DNA from: a virus
Length of the DNA stretch: 64,000 nt
Virus record (IMG/VR): IMGVR_UViG_3300030098_007087
Span: 1-64,000 of that record
Strand: one strand, 5' to 3'
Shown here: one piece after another, positions 48,803 through 59,300 of the stretch
How positions within the stretch are numbered: the first letter of the stretch is position 1
How the letters are laid out: every line of letters starts with the position of its first letter
Notes under the pieces: model-generated
The model's database searches: none
The model's input: only the letters and a program-made list of their open reading frames with translations
Told to the model about the DNA's origin: nothing
Position numbers and translations under genes: made by a program

Positions 48803-49466
48803 AAATTATTATTTTACAAAGATTCATGAAGAAGCAGTTGTAAAATACGCATCGACAGACGATCTAAAGATTAGAACAGATCTTTACATCGAATTGATCG
48901 AACCAGCCTTCAGCGAACTAGTTGATAAAATTATATATACATATAAATTTACAACCCTTCCAAATATAGAAGTATTAAAAGATGAGTGCAAGATATGGCT
49001 TACAACCATCTTAGACAAATATGATCCAAACAAGGGCTCAAAAGCCTTTTCATATTTTTCAGTTATTACTAAAAACTGGTTTATTCATCGCGTAAAAAAG
49101 AACTCACAAAAGACAAGGCGCGAAATAAATTATGATGATATTACAAAAGATCTAGAACAAGAGCATCTTTCAGCCAGAAACCCTTATGAAACTAGAAGGG
49201 AGGACGCAGAGTTTTGGCACTATCTGTGGAAAGAGATAGAAGATTGGGAAAAAGAAGATCTTAAGCCAAATGAAAAAAAAGTTCTTATGGCTGTCCGAGT
49301 TCTTCTAGAAAAGTCAAATGAAATAGAGATTTTCAATAAAAAAGCTGTTTACCTCTACCTAAGAGAACTTACCGGTCTAAACACCAAACAAGTGGTAAAC
49401 AACCTCAATAAATTGCGTTCTAGATACCGTGTTTTCAAAAAAACATGGAATGATGGAAAGATATAA
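48774..49466 (+). CDS. Late transcription sigma factor, T4 gp55 type (230 aa)
   Basis: NYYFTKIHEEAVVKYASTDD followed by RTDLYIELIEPAFSELVDKI is the conserved gp55 start. GSKAFSYFSVITKNWFIHRV is the sigma region 2-like part that opens late promoters. KNSQKTRREINYDD and a C-terminal helical domain follow. gp55 directs host polymerase to late promoters together with a sliding clamp. Its presence supports a phage-specific late promoter such as the CTATTTAT element. Overlaps the membrane-protein gene by 29 bases. Confidence 0.85.
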   Translation: MEKKKKKRNKNYYFTKIHEEAVVKYASTDDLKIRTDLYIELIEPAFSELVDKIIYTYKFTTLPNIEVLKDECKIWLTTILDKYDPNKGSKAFSYFSVITKNWFIHRVKKNSQKTRREINYDDITKDLEQEHLSARNPYETRREDAEFWHYLWKEIEDWEKEDLKPNEKKVLMAVRVLLEKSNEIEIFNKKAVYLYLRELTGLNTKQVVNNLNKLRSRYRVFKKTWNDGKI

Positions 49467-49482
49467 AAAAAAAGCGCATTCG

Positions 49483-49490
49483 CTATTTAT
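49483..49490 (+). promoter_or_regulatory. CTATTTAT octamer 4 bases before ATG 49495
   Basis: CTATTTAT followed by AGGT and ATG, the same spacing as at 22258-22270. It is the first candidate late promoter upstream of the baseplate genes. Confidence 0.42.
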
Positions 49491-49494
49491 AGGT

Positions 49495-49791
49495 ATGAAG
49501 AAAGACCTTGAAAACTTAGATAAATATTTACTCGATGCTATAGAGAATATCAACAATGATAGGGCAGTTACAAAAATGCTCTTGTTAGATGTTATTGAAC
49601 TAATAAAAAAAACCAAAGAAAATCATAAAGATGTAGGTGCAATTGCCGCTAAATATGTTGAAACATTGCAAAGATCAAATGAACAATTGGTAAAAATCGC
49701 ATCTCTCATGCAAAAAAAGAGTAATGAGAACGCCAATTTGACTGAGAACGATAAAAAGGAGCTTTTTGATATAATAAAGGAGGCTTCATGA
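49495..49791 (+). CDS. Small helical hypothetical protein (98 aa)
   Basis: The frame is open from 49429, but ATG 49495 avoids a long overlap with gp55 and follows the CTATTTAT element. All-helical: KDLENLDKYLLDAIENINND, LLDVIELIKKTKENHK, YVETLQRSNEQLVKIASLMQ. Its end abuts the tail-lysozyme gene start. It may be a tail or baseplate accessory coiled coil. Start uncertain. Confidence 0.6.
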   Translation: MKKDLENLDKYLLDAIENINNDRAVTKMLLLDVIELIKKTKENHKDVGAIAAKYVETLQRSNEQLVKIASLMQKKSNENANLTENDKKELFDIIKEAS

Positions 49792-49792
49792 G

Positions 49793-52408
49793 ATGGCAGA
49801 CAACCAAAATATTGATCCAACTAAAATACCGTTTAACACATTAAATGATGTAAGCCAACCTATTGGTGGCAAAAGAGAGAGAATGGATGCCGGCACCGAT
49901 TTTATGGATGCCGTAGTAAATGCTTCTCAAAATCAATTCATATCTGACGCTCTCCAAAACACCGGTCCTTACAAAGCAATCGTTCTTAGGGTTGAAAAAA
50001 ATAAAACAACACCTGAGCCGGGAAGCTGGCTGTCAAATACTTTTAGTTCGTTTTTTGGTGATCCCCCTGAGTTTGTAAAAATCAAAGCAAGAATTCCAGA
50101 AATCCACGCAGCATTGCCAATACCAGACAGGGTTGGCAGCGATGAAGGTCCACACCAACCAATAATTGACCTGTATCCAACATTCATAGCAGAAACTGCT
50201 CCTATGGAGGAACCCAAACCGGGAGATATCGTAAACGTAGATTTTGGTAATAAAAATACCTATTCTGACCCAATCTACTTGGGTCCACTCATAAATAATT
50301 CCGGATTTCCCGGCGCACTTGGACCCCAAAGCGGAGCAGACCTTTTTGGGGACTGTGGAGCTTCAGTGCCCGTGCCTCCGGTGACTTTACCGCAGCCAAC
50401 TGCTTCACCAACAACGCAGATTACCGGAACACTTGATCCAAACGCTGAATTGCTTATTGATCCATTTACTGGGCTACCAACAAACGCTAATAATCCAGAT
50501 GCAGAATTAATAACAATTGAAGAATTCACTGGTTCTGTGCTTGCTCGTACTCCTGAATTTATTTTTGGATTTCAAGGAGGTGTTTCAGACCCTGACCTCA
50601 TATCTGCCGAGGGCGTCCCTAAACTTGGAAGTGTTTATGTTTTTGGAGATTCCAATACACAGGGTCAACATGACGCCATGGGTACCTACTTTTCCAGCCG
50701 TGGGTTTGAATTTTATCTCAACTCTTGGTATGGGGGCGCTTATAGGATGGCATATACTGACACTCCCGAAGAAAAAGTGAAGGGTGAGAACTTAGGAAAG
50801 TCAATTGAGTCCTACAAAGATCAATTTCAATACGGTGACACTATTATTATAGGTTCCATCGGAGGAAATGCCTCTTTCAACGCGAGAGATAAATACTCAT
50901 CTACAGTGCCAATTGAAGAACTCGCATCACCATTGTTTGGACCTGTGGAGGAGCCTTTGCTTGGACCCGTGGAGGAGCCTAAACACCCAAAAGAAGCAAG
51001 TGAGTACAACTTACAAAAAATAATTTCAGATGAAGAGAACACTTTTGAAAAATTTTGTGAGACATTACTAGAGCTAAAAATGATAGGTGTCAATGTAATC
51101 ATATTTGGATTACCTTATGGTGGGAGCGAAGGAAGACAAGAAGATAGAGAGTGGTTTGATTATGTTCAATTAGCTAGCCTTTCTGCTTTTGGGCTTGGTC
51201 AAAATTATGTTTCAGTGATGCAACTTTCAAAGTTGGTGCAAGCTGGTGAGAATGATGTGCATTATTTTACTGGCAACGGAGGCTCAGGGTATCAAACATA
51301 TTTTGACCTACTATTACGACCTTATTTAGATAGCTATTACCAGCTATACGAAGAAATGATAGCAGCAGCGTCTCCTATACCTTTTTTTCTGCTTGAAGAT
51401 CCTTCCGAAACAGGATTTGAACTATCCTTACCAGACACTGAGAAACCGTCTGAAAACACAGATGCAGCACTTAAAAACCTTCTTAAAGAGATTCAAGACT
51501 CTAATGCCGCACCAGCCACTCCTCCTACATCTCCAGCGGTACCGTCTCAAGCTTGCATCGGTCCTGTCGGCGGAGCCGGCGGCGCAGGCAATAGCACAGC
51601 CGGCGGAAGCGGAGGAAGCGGATTTACTGGCGGCGGAGGCTCTGTTGGCAAAGCAACTAACTTCTCTACAGAGCCTTTCAATGGTGGCAAAACTGATGTA
51701 ATTGTTCTGAATGGCGTTGAATACGCTTTTTCAGGAATTCGCGGCGCAGACCAGTTCAAGACTAACGGCAGGAAAGAGCCCGTAAAATATTTAGTTATAC
51801 ACAATTCAGTTACGCCTTATTATAGCATGATGGTACACTGCTTGAGATATAAAAAAGATACAGATGAAGAGTCTCCAACATTTGGGCAGACACTTTTAAG
51901 GGGTCTAGGAGTGCACTTTACAGTGGATACTGATGGTTATATGTTTCAACATGCAGACCCGATGACTCACATGGTTAGCCACGGTACCCCTCTAAACGCA
52001 AAAAGTGTTGGGATAGAAACAATAACATCTTTTTATTGGAAAGACGGCGTGAAAAAGGGAAGCAAAGCTCCATGGCACGAAAAACATCAAGTAGGAAAGG
52101 GCTTTACACCAAGTGAGCCACACTGGTGGATGGGCACCAATAAAGGTTATTTGTACGCCCGACCACCGGAAGTGATGATCCAATCTTGTAATAGGCTAAT
52201 GGATTTCTTGTTCAACCATATGCCAGACTTGCAATTACAATATCCATCAAAGGACCTCCCACGCACTGATGATAATTCAAAAGTATCAGGCGATCCGGGC
52301 GCAGGTCTTTTATCCCATAGAGATTATGTGGCTAAGTCAGATGGCAGGTATTTCATGGAAAGATACATAGAGCATAGAACAGGACAAAAATTATTAGAAT
52401 TTCACTAA
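49793..52408 (+). CDS. gp5-like tail spike/lysozyme: OB-fold, SGNH-like and amidase domains (871 aa)
   Basis: N-terminal 190 residues contain an OB-fold pattern (TGPYKAIVLRVEKNK, PEFVKIKARIPEIH, PGDIVNVDFGNKN) as in gp5-type hub proteins. From about residue 280, VYVFGDSNTQGQHD resembles the SGNH hydrolase first block and IIIGSIGGNASFN the third. After a Gly-rich linker, about residue 665 begins an amidase_2-type domain: YLVIHNSV, GVHFTVDTDG, SVGIETI and LLSHRDYVAKSDG, with zinc-ligand His residues. It should pierce the envelope and cut peptidoglycan. Strong AAGGAGG site. Confidence 0.82.
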   Translation: MADNQNIDPTKIPFNTLNDVSQPIGGKRERMDAGTDFMDAVVNASQNQFISDALQNTGPYKAIVLRVEKNKTTPEPGSWLSNTFSSFFGDPPEFVKIKARIPEIHAALPIPDRVGSDEGPHQPIIDLYPTFIAETAPMEEPKPGDIVNVDFGNKNTYSDPIYLGPLINNSGFPGALGPQSGADLFGDCGASVPVPPVTLPQPTASPTTQITGTLDPNAELLIDPFTGLPTNANNPDAELITIEEFTGSVLARTPEFIFGFQGGVSDPDLISAEGVPKLGSVYVFGDSNTQGQHDAMGTYFSSRGFEFYLNSWYGGAYRMAYTDTPEEKVKGENLGKSIESYKDQFQYGDTIIIGSIGGNASFNARDKYSSTVPIEELASPLFGPVEEPLLGPVEEPKHPKEASEYNLQKIISDEENTFEKFCETLLELKMIGVNVIIFGLPYGGSEGRQEDREWFDYVQLASLSAFGLGQNYVSVMQLSKLVQAGENDVHYFTGNGGSGYQTYFDLLLRPYLDSYYQLYEEMIAAASPIPFFLLEDPSETGFELSLPDTEKPSENTDAALKNLLKEIQDSNAAPATPPTSPAVPSQACIGPVGGAGGAGNSTAGGSGGSGFTGGGGSVGKATNFSTEPFNGGKTDVIVLNGVEYAFSGIRGADQFKTNGRKEPVKYLVIHNSVTPYYSMMVHCLRYKKDTDEESPTFGQTLLRGLGVHFTVDTDGYMFQHADPMTHMVSHGTPLNAKSVGIETITSFYWKDGVKKGSKAPWHEKHQVGKGFTPSEPHWWMGTNKGYLYARPPEVMIQSCNRLMDFLFNHMPDLQLQYPSKDLPRTDDNSKVSGDPGAGLLSHRDYVAKSDGRYFMERYIEHRTGQKLLEFH

Positions 52409-52429
52409 ACATAAGAAAGAGGTTACTAG

Positions 52430-53362
52430 ATGTCAAACTTTAAAAAACCAATATCATTCAAAGGTGCAAACAAAAAAGTTCAAGATTTTTTGGGGAAGCA
52501 GAGCGAAATAGCAAAAGCTGCTGCAAAAGGCATCGCTGGCGACAAACTATACGAGGCTGTGCCTAACTTTCTATCAACTCCGTCCGAAAACGTGATGACA
52601 AACGAGAATAACTCATGGATTATTCTTGGTCGTGATAGGAATGCTAGCAGGATGAGTGGGTATGGAGGAAAAGGGGATACACAATGTGCCTCTATTGATA
52701 TTGTCGCAGGTCGTATGGGCAGCGAAGTTGAAGCTTATAACGACAACGGAGATAGCCTCTTTATCAATCCAAGCTTCAAGAAAGATGCTGCAAGAATATA
52801 CCTAAGCCAAAAGACTGACATTGATAAATACTTTGATTTAGCTGCTGGAAAAGTTGGCAACGCGGTAACAAAATCTGGAGTTGGAATAAAAGCAGACAAT
52901 GTAAGAATAATTGGTAGAGAGAGCATTAAGCTTGTGACGACAACAGATAAGAAAAACTCCCAAGGCGGCGAAATTAAAAGTGTCATTGGCATTGATTTAA
53001 TTGCCGGAAATGATGATTCAGACCTCCAGTCTATGGTCAAAGGTGAAAATTTAGTAGATGGTCTAAGTGAACTTGTAGATCATATGGATAATCTTACAGG
53101 AGTTGTTGACACTTTGCTAATGGCTCAATTTGAATTCAATGAGGCAATAACATCACACTTTCACACATCACCCTATTTTGCAGCACCTACCACACCATCA
53201 ACAGTTTTGATGTCAAAAGGCATAAGAACAATGATTAGTCATTTGCAAAAAACAAAAGCTTCATTATTGAAACAAAAAATCAATTTAGGATTGTTCAAGC
53301 AAAACTATTTAAGTAAATCTGGTGGTAAATATATCAACAGTAGATTCAACAGTGTAAACTAG
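52430..53362 (+). CDS. Baseplate spike-associated structural protein (310 aa)
   Basis: Between the tail lysozyme and the giant baseplate gene. WIILGRDRNASRMSGYGGKG, CASIDIVAGRMG and KADNVRIIGRESIKLVTT are regular beta-strand repeats like those of a spike or tip beta-helix in related phages. HFHTSPYFAAP lies before a C-terminal helix. Probably forms the central spike tip. Function inferred from order and composition. Confidence 0.7.
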   Translation: MSNFKKPISFKGANKKVQDFLGKQSEIAKAAAKGIAGDKLYEAVPNFLSTPSENVMTNENNSWIILGRDRNASRMSGYGGKGDTQCASIDIVAGRMGSEVEAYNDNGDSLFINPSFKKDAARIYLSQKTDIDKYFDLAAGKVGNAVTKSGVGIKADNVRIIGRESIKLVTTTDKKNSQGGEIKSVIGIDLIAGNDDSDLQSMVKGENLVDGLSELVDHMDNLTGVVDTLLMAQFEFNEAITSHFHTSPYFAAPTTPSTVLMSKGIRTMISHLQKTKASLLKQKINLGLFKQNYLSKSGGKYINSRFNSVN

Positions 53363-53375
53363 GTAGAGGATAATA

Positions 53376-56300
53376 ATGGCTACAAACTTTGATGATCAAA
53401 ATCCAACGTCAAAAATTTACAAGAGTAGTGGTGGCTACATTCCCGGCATACCTGACTCTACTTGGTATGGGGTTCCAAAAGAACTTTTTGAAAAAGTTGT
53501 AACAGTAACCACCAATGAAACAGCCGTATATACCAGTTTTATTGATCCCGATGGCACACAGTATAATGGAAATCATGCCCTGCAAAATAAAGGAACAGCA
53601 GAACCCCCACCAACAATAACAACAGCAGTTCTAGGTCCAGACGGTGAGCCAATGTACACCGAGAAAAAATTAGTTTCACTAGACGAAGCAGGCACTGGAT
53701 TTGTAGTAAATCAAGATATCGAGCCAATCTTCACATGCAAGTCACGAGGGTGGGGAGAACTTTACGCAGGGTACGGTGGTTCCCCCGATTTGTATGGCAC
53801 CACCACAGAGCAGCTAGCAGAAGCTGGCTTGGCTGATATCAGTGCCGAGGTAAACCCGACAACCACTGCTGCTAAAAGGGCTCTAGTCAATGCTTCGATG
53901 GCAATGTATGCTAGTGAAGAATTTTATGTTTATATGTTGTCGAAAGGATATGTTTATAAAGATGTTCCATCATATGCAACCGAACCACCGATAAACTGGG
54001 TAGAGTCAGTTAGACAAGAAATTGAAGAAGAATTTGATGTACCATCAGCTATAATTGATAATGTTGAGCAGCTAGTAATAGTAGATAAACCAATAACAGA
54101 CGGCTTTGGAAATCCAGACACCGTACCAGAGGGCGAAACTATAATTAGAGATGTTTTACTTCCAGAAAAACACCCTGCATATGGAACAAAATATGATCCG
54201 AGTTCTCAATCTGCATTAGCTACTCAAGAAGGCTATTATGAAAAGCTTGAACAAGGAGTGCTCCAATCAGTCGGCGGCTTTCAACCACAAGATTTCCCTA
54301 GTCAAAAAGCCCCATGGGCGCAGACATGGAAGGCTGTGTGGACAGAGGACATCTCTATAGGGGTAAATCAAGAAGAATTTAACAATGATAATTCTAGCGC
54401 CAATTTGGAAGCACCCGTTTATGCAGGGGAAATAAAAATACATGCAGAGCAATTTATTGTTAATTTCTTAGAGCCCAAGGGCTTAGTGGAACATCATAAT
54501 GGAAAAGCTTTGATCGCGTATAACGAATTTATAAATACGCTGCCAAAGTTCAACCCAGAAACTGGAGAAACAATTACTAATGCTCCCCCTCTGCTGATTA
54601 TTCCCGGTAGTGCGAAATCAAAACCACTACAGAATTTTGTAGACATGGAGGGAGAACCAGAAGTCGATATATTTGCTTTTGCTAAATTGGATCAAATAGC
54701 AAAAAATTTACAAACTAACATAGCAGAATTTGAACCTGATAAAAAGGAGCCTTTTGAAATTGGTCAAATATTCCCCGGATCAACGCATTATGCTAACAAT
54801 TTGGCGATAGATAAAGTGCTCAATGGTGATTTTGACGAGAGGCAATTTTATGCTAGCTTTTTACAGCAAAATAAAATAAAAATTCTAAAAAAACCAATTG
54901 AAAGTTCAAATTCTGAGGACGTTGCTACCGTGTTGGAGATAGGGGAGACTGTAAAAGTTTTTGAAGAGTATATTGCCCGAGGAAAGGGGAAATACCACAG
55001 GGTGCAAATTACAAACCCCGCTTCAAAGTATTATCAATCAAAAACACCACTTTTTGTGCGAGCATGCAATCTTAGCAAACTGGCAAATCAGCCCCCATCC
55101 CTAAAAAGGGTTTACAAAGAATACCAATCAGCAGAAAAACCAGTGAATTGGACAAAGATGGATGATGAGACAATATTTTTTGACAACTATCATAAAGCAT
55201 ATTCGATAGTTGTAGAGCCCATAGACCCCACTACAGGACAAAAAATAACATCTTTAGGTAACAAAGATTGCCCCATCAAAGTGCAAGACTTAGAGCCCAT
55301 CGCAGTGCGCCATGGCTTGGAGGCGATGTTAAAATGCCATAATAAAGCCCCGCTATTTGAAAATGATGAAGATCTTACAAAAACTTTAGATTTTATAACA
55401 AGCGGAGTTTTTCAGACTGCGTACAGCAAATCAAAAACAGTTTTTACAAATCAACCAAATTGGTACTTAGGAACAAGACCGGAATCCAAACTGAGAATGA
55501 TTGTGAGAATGCCAGCAAAATATTTTGATGCGCTTTTAGAAAATTCGGTCCTTACAAATCAAATATTTGCTCCCAAAGCAATAACACTTCTAACTTGCAA
55601 CCTTGAGCACAAAATAGCAAAAGCTATAGAGGTTATGAGAGTGCACAAGCAACAAATTGACAGGTTTAGTGGCACTATAGAGTTCCTCAATTTAGATAAA
55701 GAGATACAAAGACTTAAGAAGTTTCCACTAACTTTAGAAAAGTTTATTGAGGAAAATAACGTCAAATATAACAGAGCCGCAGAGGATGAGATAGAAATAG
55801 GAATCGTCCCCAATAATTACTCAGTTTTGTATGTGGAATATTCTACGGCAGGCATGCCAATTCGGATGCGTAAATGTTTTAATAAGTTTGTTAAATCTGA
55901 TCCAATACGATTTTCTCGTACAATAGCGTATATATCCTTTTTAGATGAAATAATCGAACTAGGAAAACCTAACACCTCACAAAGCAATGGTTGGATAACA
56001 TTGGCTGAACAGTATACTTACCCAACTCCGATTATTAAGTCAGCCGCACCAGTGTCAGTTGGGGAGATAATAAGTAAAAAAACCCCCGATGAATTAGCAG
56101 CAAAGCTCGATCTGCTAGACGTATTGACATCAGTAGGTAAATTTTCACAAGATAAAGAAATAAGCATTCCAGAACTCAAACTAAGGTTTGCCTCTATGAG
56201 GTTGAAACAGAGGGATTTTATTGGTGACCCCTTTGTTGGATCCATACCAGATTTATTAGATTTAATTGGCGACTTGCCAAGAAATAAAACTGGATTACTA

Positions 56301-59300
56301 GAACTGTTTTCTTTGGTATTTGATAAAATTGATATACCCACGTTAGGATCAATTGGGTCTAGCTCGCTGATGAAAGACATGCCTTTTGCAAACATGGAGG
56401 CATCATTCGCCCTAGCTTCTTTAGATTCCCCTGACTTTGGTGAACTTAGTCTTGGAAAACTGTTCTCTTCACTTCCATCACCATTACAGGGAAAAATTGA
56501 ATTGGCAGAAGGCTTCTTAAACGGCGATATAGATATCGATGGCTTAGAGGGCTTTTCTGACTCTGTTGTTGACCAACTTTTAGATTATTTTGATATAAAT
56601 TTACAAATACCATCAAATGAAAAACAACAGCCGGCGAATGACACCAAATACACAACAATGCCTGTTGAAGATGCTAAGTGCCTTAGTGAAAAAAATCCAC
56701 AACAATTCCCGGCAGAAAAAAACACTTTGACAAAGGATAGCTCAAAAAGATTAGACCTAATAAAAATTATAGCATCAGGCGAAGAACTGCTTGGGGCAGT
56801 AAAAGAAGCGGTGCCTGAAATATTTGATGCAGTTAGCGCAATAGGCTCTGCCGATAGTATTGACATGCCAACCCCCGGAGGTTTATCTCTAACAATTCCA
56901 GCAGTAAAAATGCCAAAACCGCCAACGTTATCATTGCCTAGTTTAAAGATAGACGACACGATGCCCGGAATAACACAGGATTTGACGTCATCGTTAGAAG
57001 AGATATTAGCAACTGTTTTTATTGAACTAACTTCAGGGCTTTTGGAATCAGTTTATGATTCTATTTTTTCTACCTCGTTAGATGTCGGTCAAAATGGAAC
57101 TGATGGTCCCTCAATAGATTTTGGCGGTCAAGATATAAATGACATTATACAAGACGGAGTTACTGATTTATTTTCTTCTGTTGGAATTCCACTTCCAATA
57201 ATAAAAGAAAACCCACCAAAAGAAGTGGTAACAAAAGTATCAGAAGTTATTACTCCCTTAGAGGCATTCGATTTATTAGAGGGCAGAGCTAGAAAAGAAA
57301 CAATTGATGCAGTCGAGCAAAAAATAAATGAAATTAATCCCAAAATGCTTCAGGCGATAAACACTAATTCATCCACTAGTGATCTCTTTCGAGGAATGGG
57401 AAAGCTAGCAGACCCAAGCACGTTGGAAACCGCAAGAGCCGCTTTGACACAAATACTGCCAAATGTTACTGGTTTATTATGTGAGGACGAAAAAGAAACA
57501 TTTATAGGCAGAGAAGGAATTACATCATCTCGTTCAGCAAGGGAAACAGTGTTGGCAGAGAAGCTAGATGACGAATGTATCAATACACAACTAAATGATC
57601 AAGAAAGAATTAATAAAGAAAAATTAGCTGAATTATTGAGTTACGCTCAGGGAGCGAATATTTTAGATGGAAAAATACCAAATCCCATAGACAATTGTGG
57701 AATTGCTGCCAAATCTGATCCGAGCGGCGGGTCTATTCCAACAAGCGGAATTATAAACAAAAACCATGAAACGGTAGACTATCTCAATAAAAAAATAGTC
57801 AAAGCTATATTTGACCCAATTAAGATGAATTTTTCCGAAGAAGCAAATTCAATTATGAGCATATATTCGGAGCAAGAATTTAGAAATCCATTTGAGGGTG
57901 AAGAACAATATGAACTAATAAAGCAGCAATTGGACATTAACAGTTTTGAAGGTGATTTTGCCAAGGGGCTTTTAGGAGAACTGGATAGCAACCTCCAGTC
58001 GCAATTTGATCAGATTGCCGCACCACTAAGAAGATTAGATATTCAAGTTGCTCCAAAAATAAAAAAGCTTTTGAGTAGTAGGACAGCACTCACATATGAA
58101 CAGGAATCGCTTTCACCGGCGCTTCAAAATAAAGGGTTAAAGATCGTTCCAAGCGCCACAGGGTCCGTAAAATCAGAAAATTTTGAAGCTCTAGAAACTG
58201 CACAGAGAGAGTTAAGCTCTCTAAAGCAAACAGCACAGACTTTGAAAAACAAGATAAATTTCATAGAGAGTAACCCGTCATCTCCGTTTTCAATTGATTT
58301 TGATAATATCAAAAAAGAGTTCGACGAGTTGTCAGGAGTCGGAGGACTAATAACCATCGCAGAAAACAATGTGAAAGTGGCAAATGAAGCCTTTGATGAC
58401 ATTGCAGAAACAGTTGCTGCTGGAGCCCTCCCCGGAGCAACTCCCCAACCACAAGAATACCCTTTTTATTACTTTTCTAAAAAATATCCTGAAAATTTGA
58501 GTAGTGAAAATTTCACACTTAGTGACACTTGGACATTTGTTGTACCACAATCAACCGCTAGAGGACTCATAAATATAGACACTCGGACAACAAACACCGA
58601 TCCAAATTTCTCAATGTTATCGGACATATCAACTAAAGATACAGCGCAGTTGAGCAAAATAGCCGCCAACTCCCTCCTAGATGTGCAAGAAATCCCAATG
58701 GGAATTCAAAAGGAACAGTGTGAAGATGATCCATCTGAGCCAACATTCTCTATAATGCCCGTAGGGACTCTTCCCCCTGTAACTGGAAGAGATACAGGTG
58801 AAGACACTTCGGAGCCAACATTTTCCACTATGCCCGTAGGACAAGGCGCTTCGGAGCCAACATTTTCTACGATGCCTGTAGGAGGTAATAATAGCTCGTT
58901 CAATCCACAAGGGGATGCTCTTGGCGGCGCACTAGATGTTATAGGCACTATAGGCGGTAATAATGTTATTATACAGGGCAGTTCAGATATTGATCCTGCT
59001 ATAAGCGAAATGGTAGAAAATTTTGTTTTCTTTCCTAACTTCACTGAGAGAGATCAAGTTTTCGCAAACCTGTTCAAAGAAAAATGGGAGTCTGTAAATT
59101 CAAACATGAACGTAGATTATGATTCTGTCGCCGGACAAAAGTTTTTTACTTTCTTTAGAAATAAAAGACCACTATATTTTTCAGCTTTAGTAAACATGCT
59201 TGGTGCACAAATAACTCAATCAAAACTTTTTGATATAAACAACTTTGCAAATCTAGAGTTTGGAGAAAGCATGCAACTGAAAAAAGATTTGTGTGATAAT

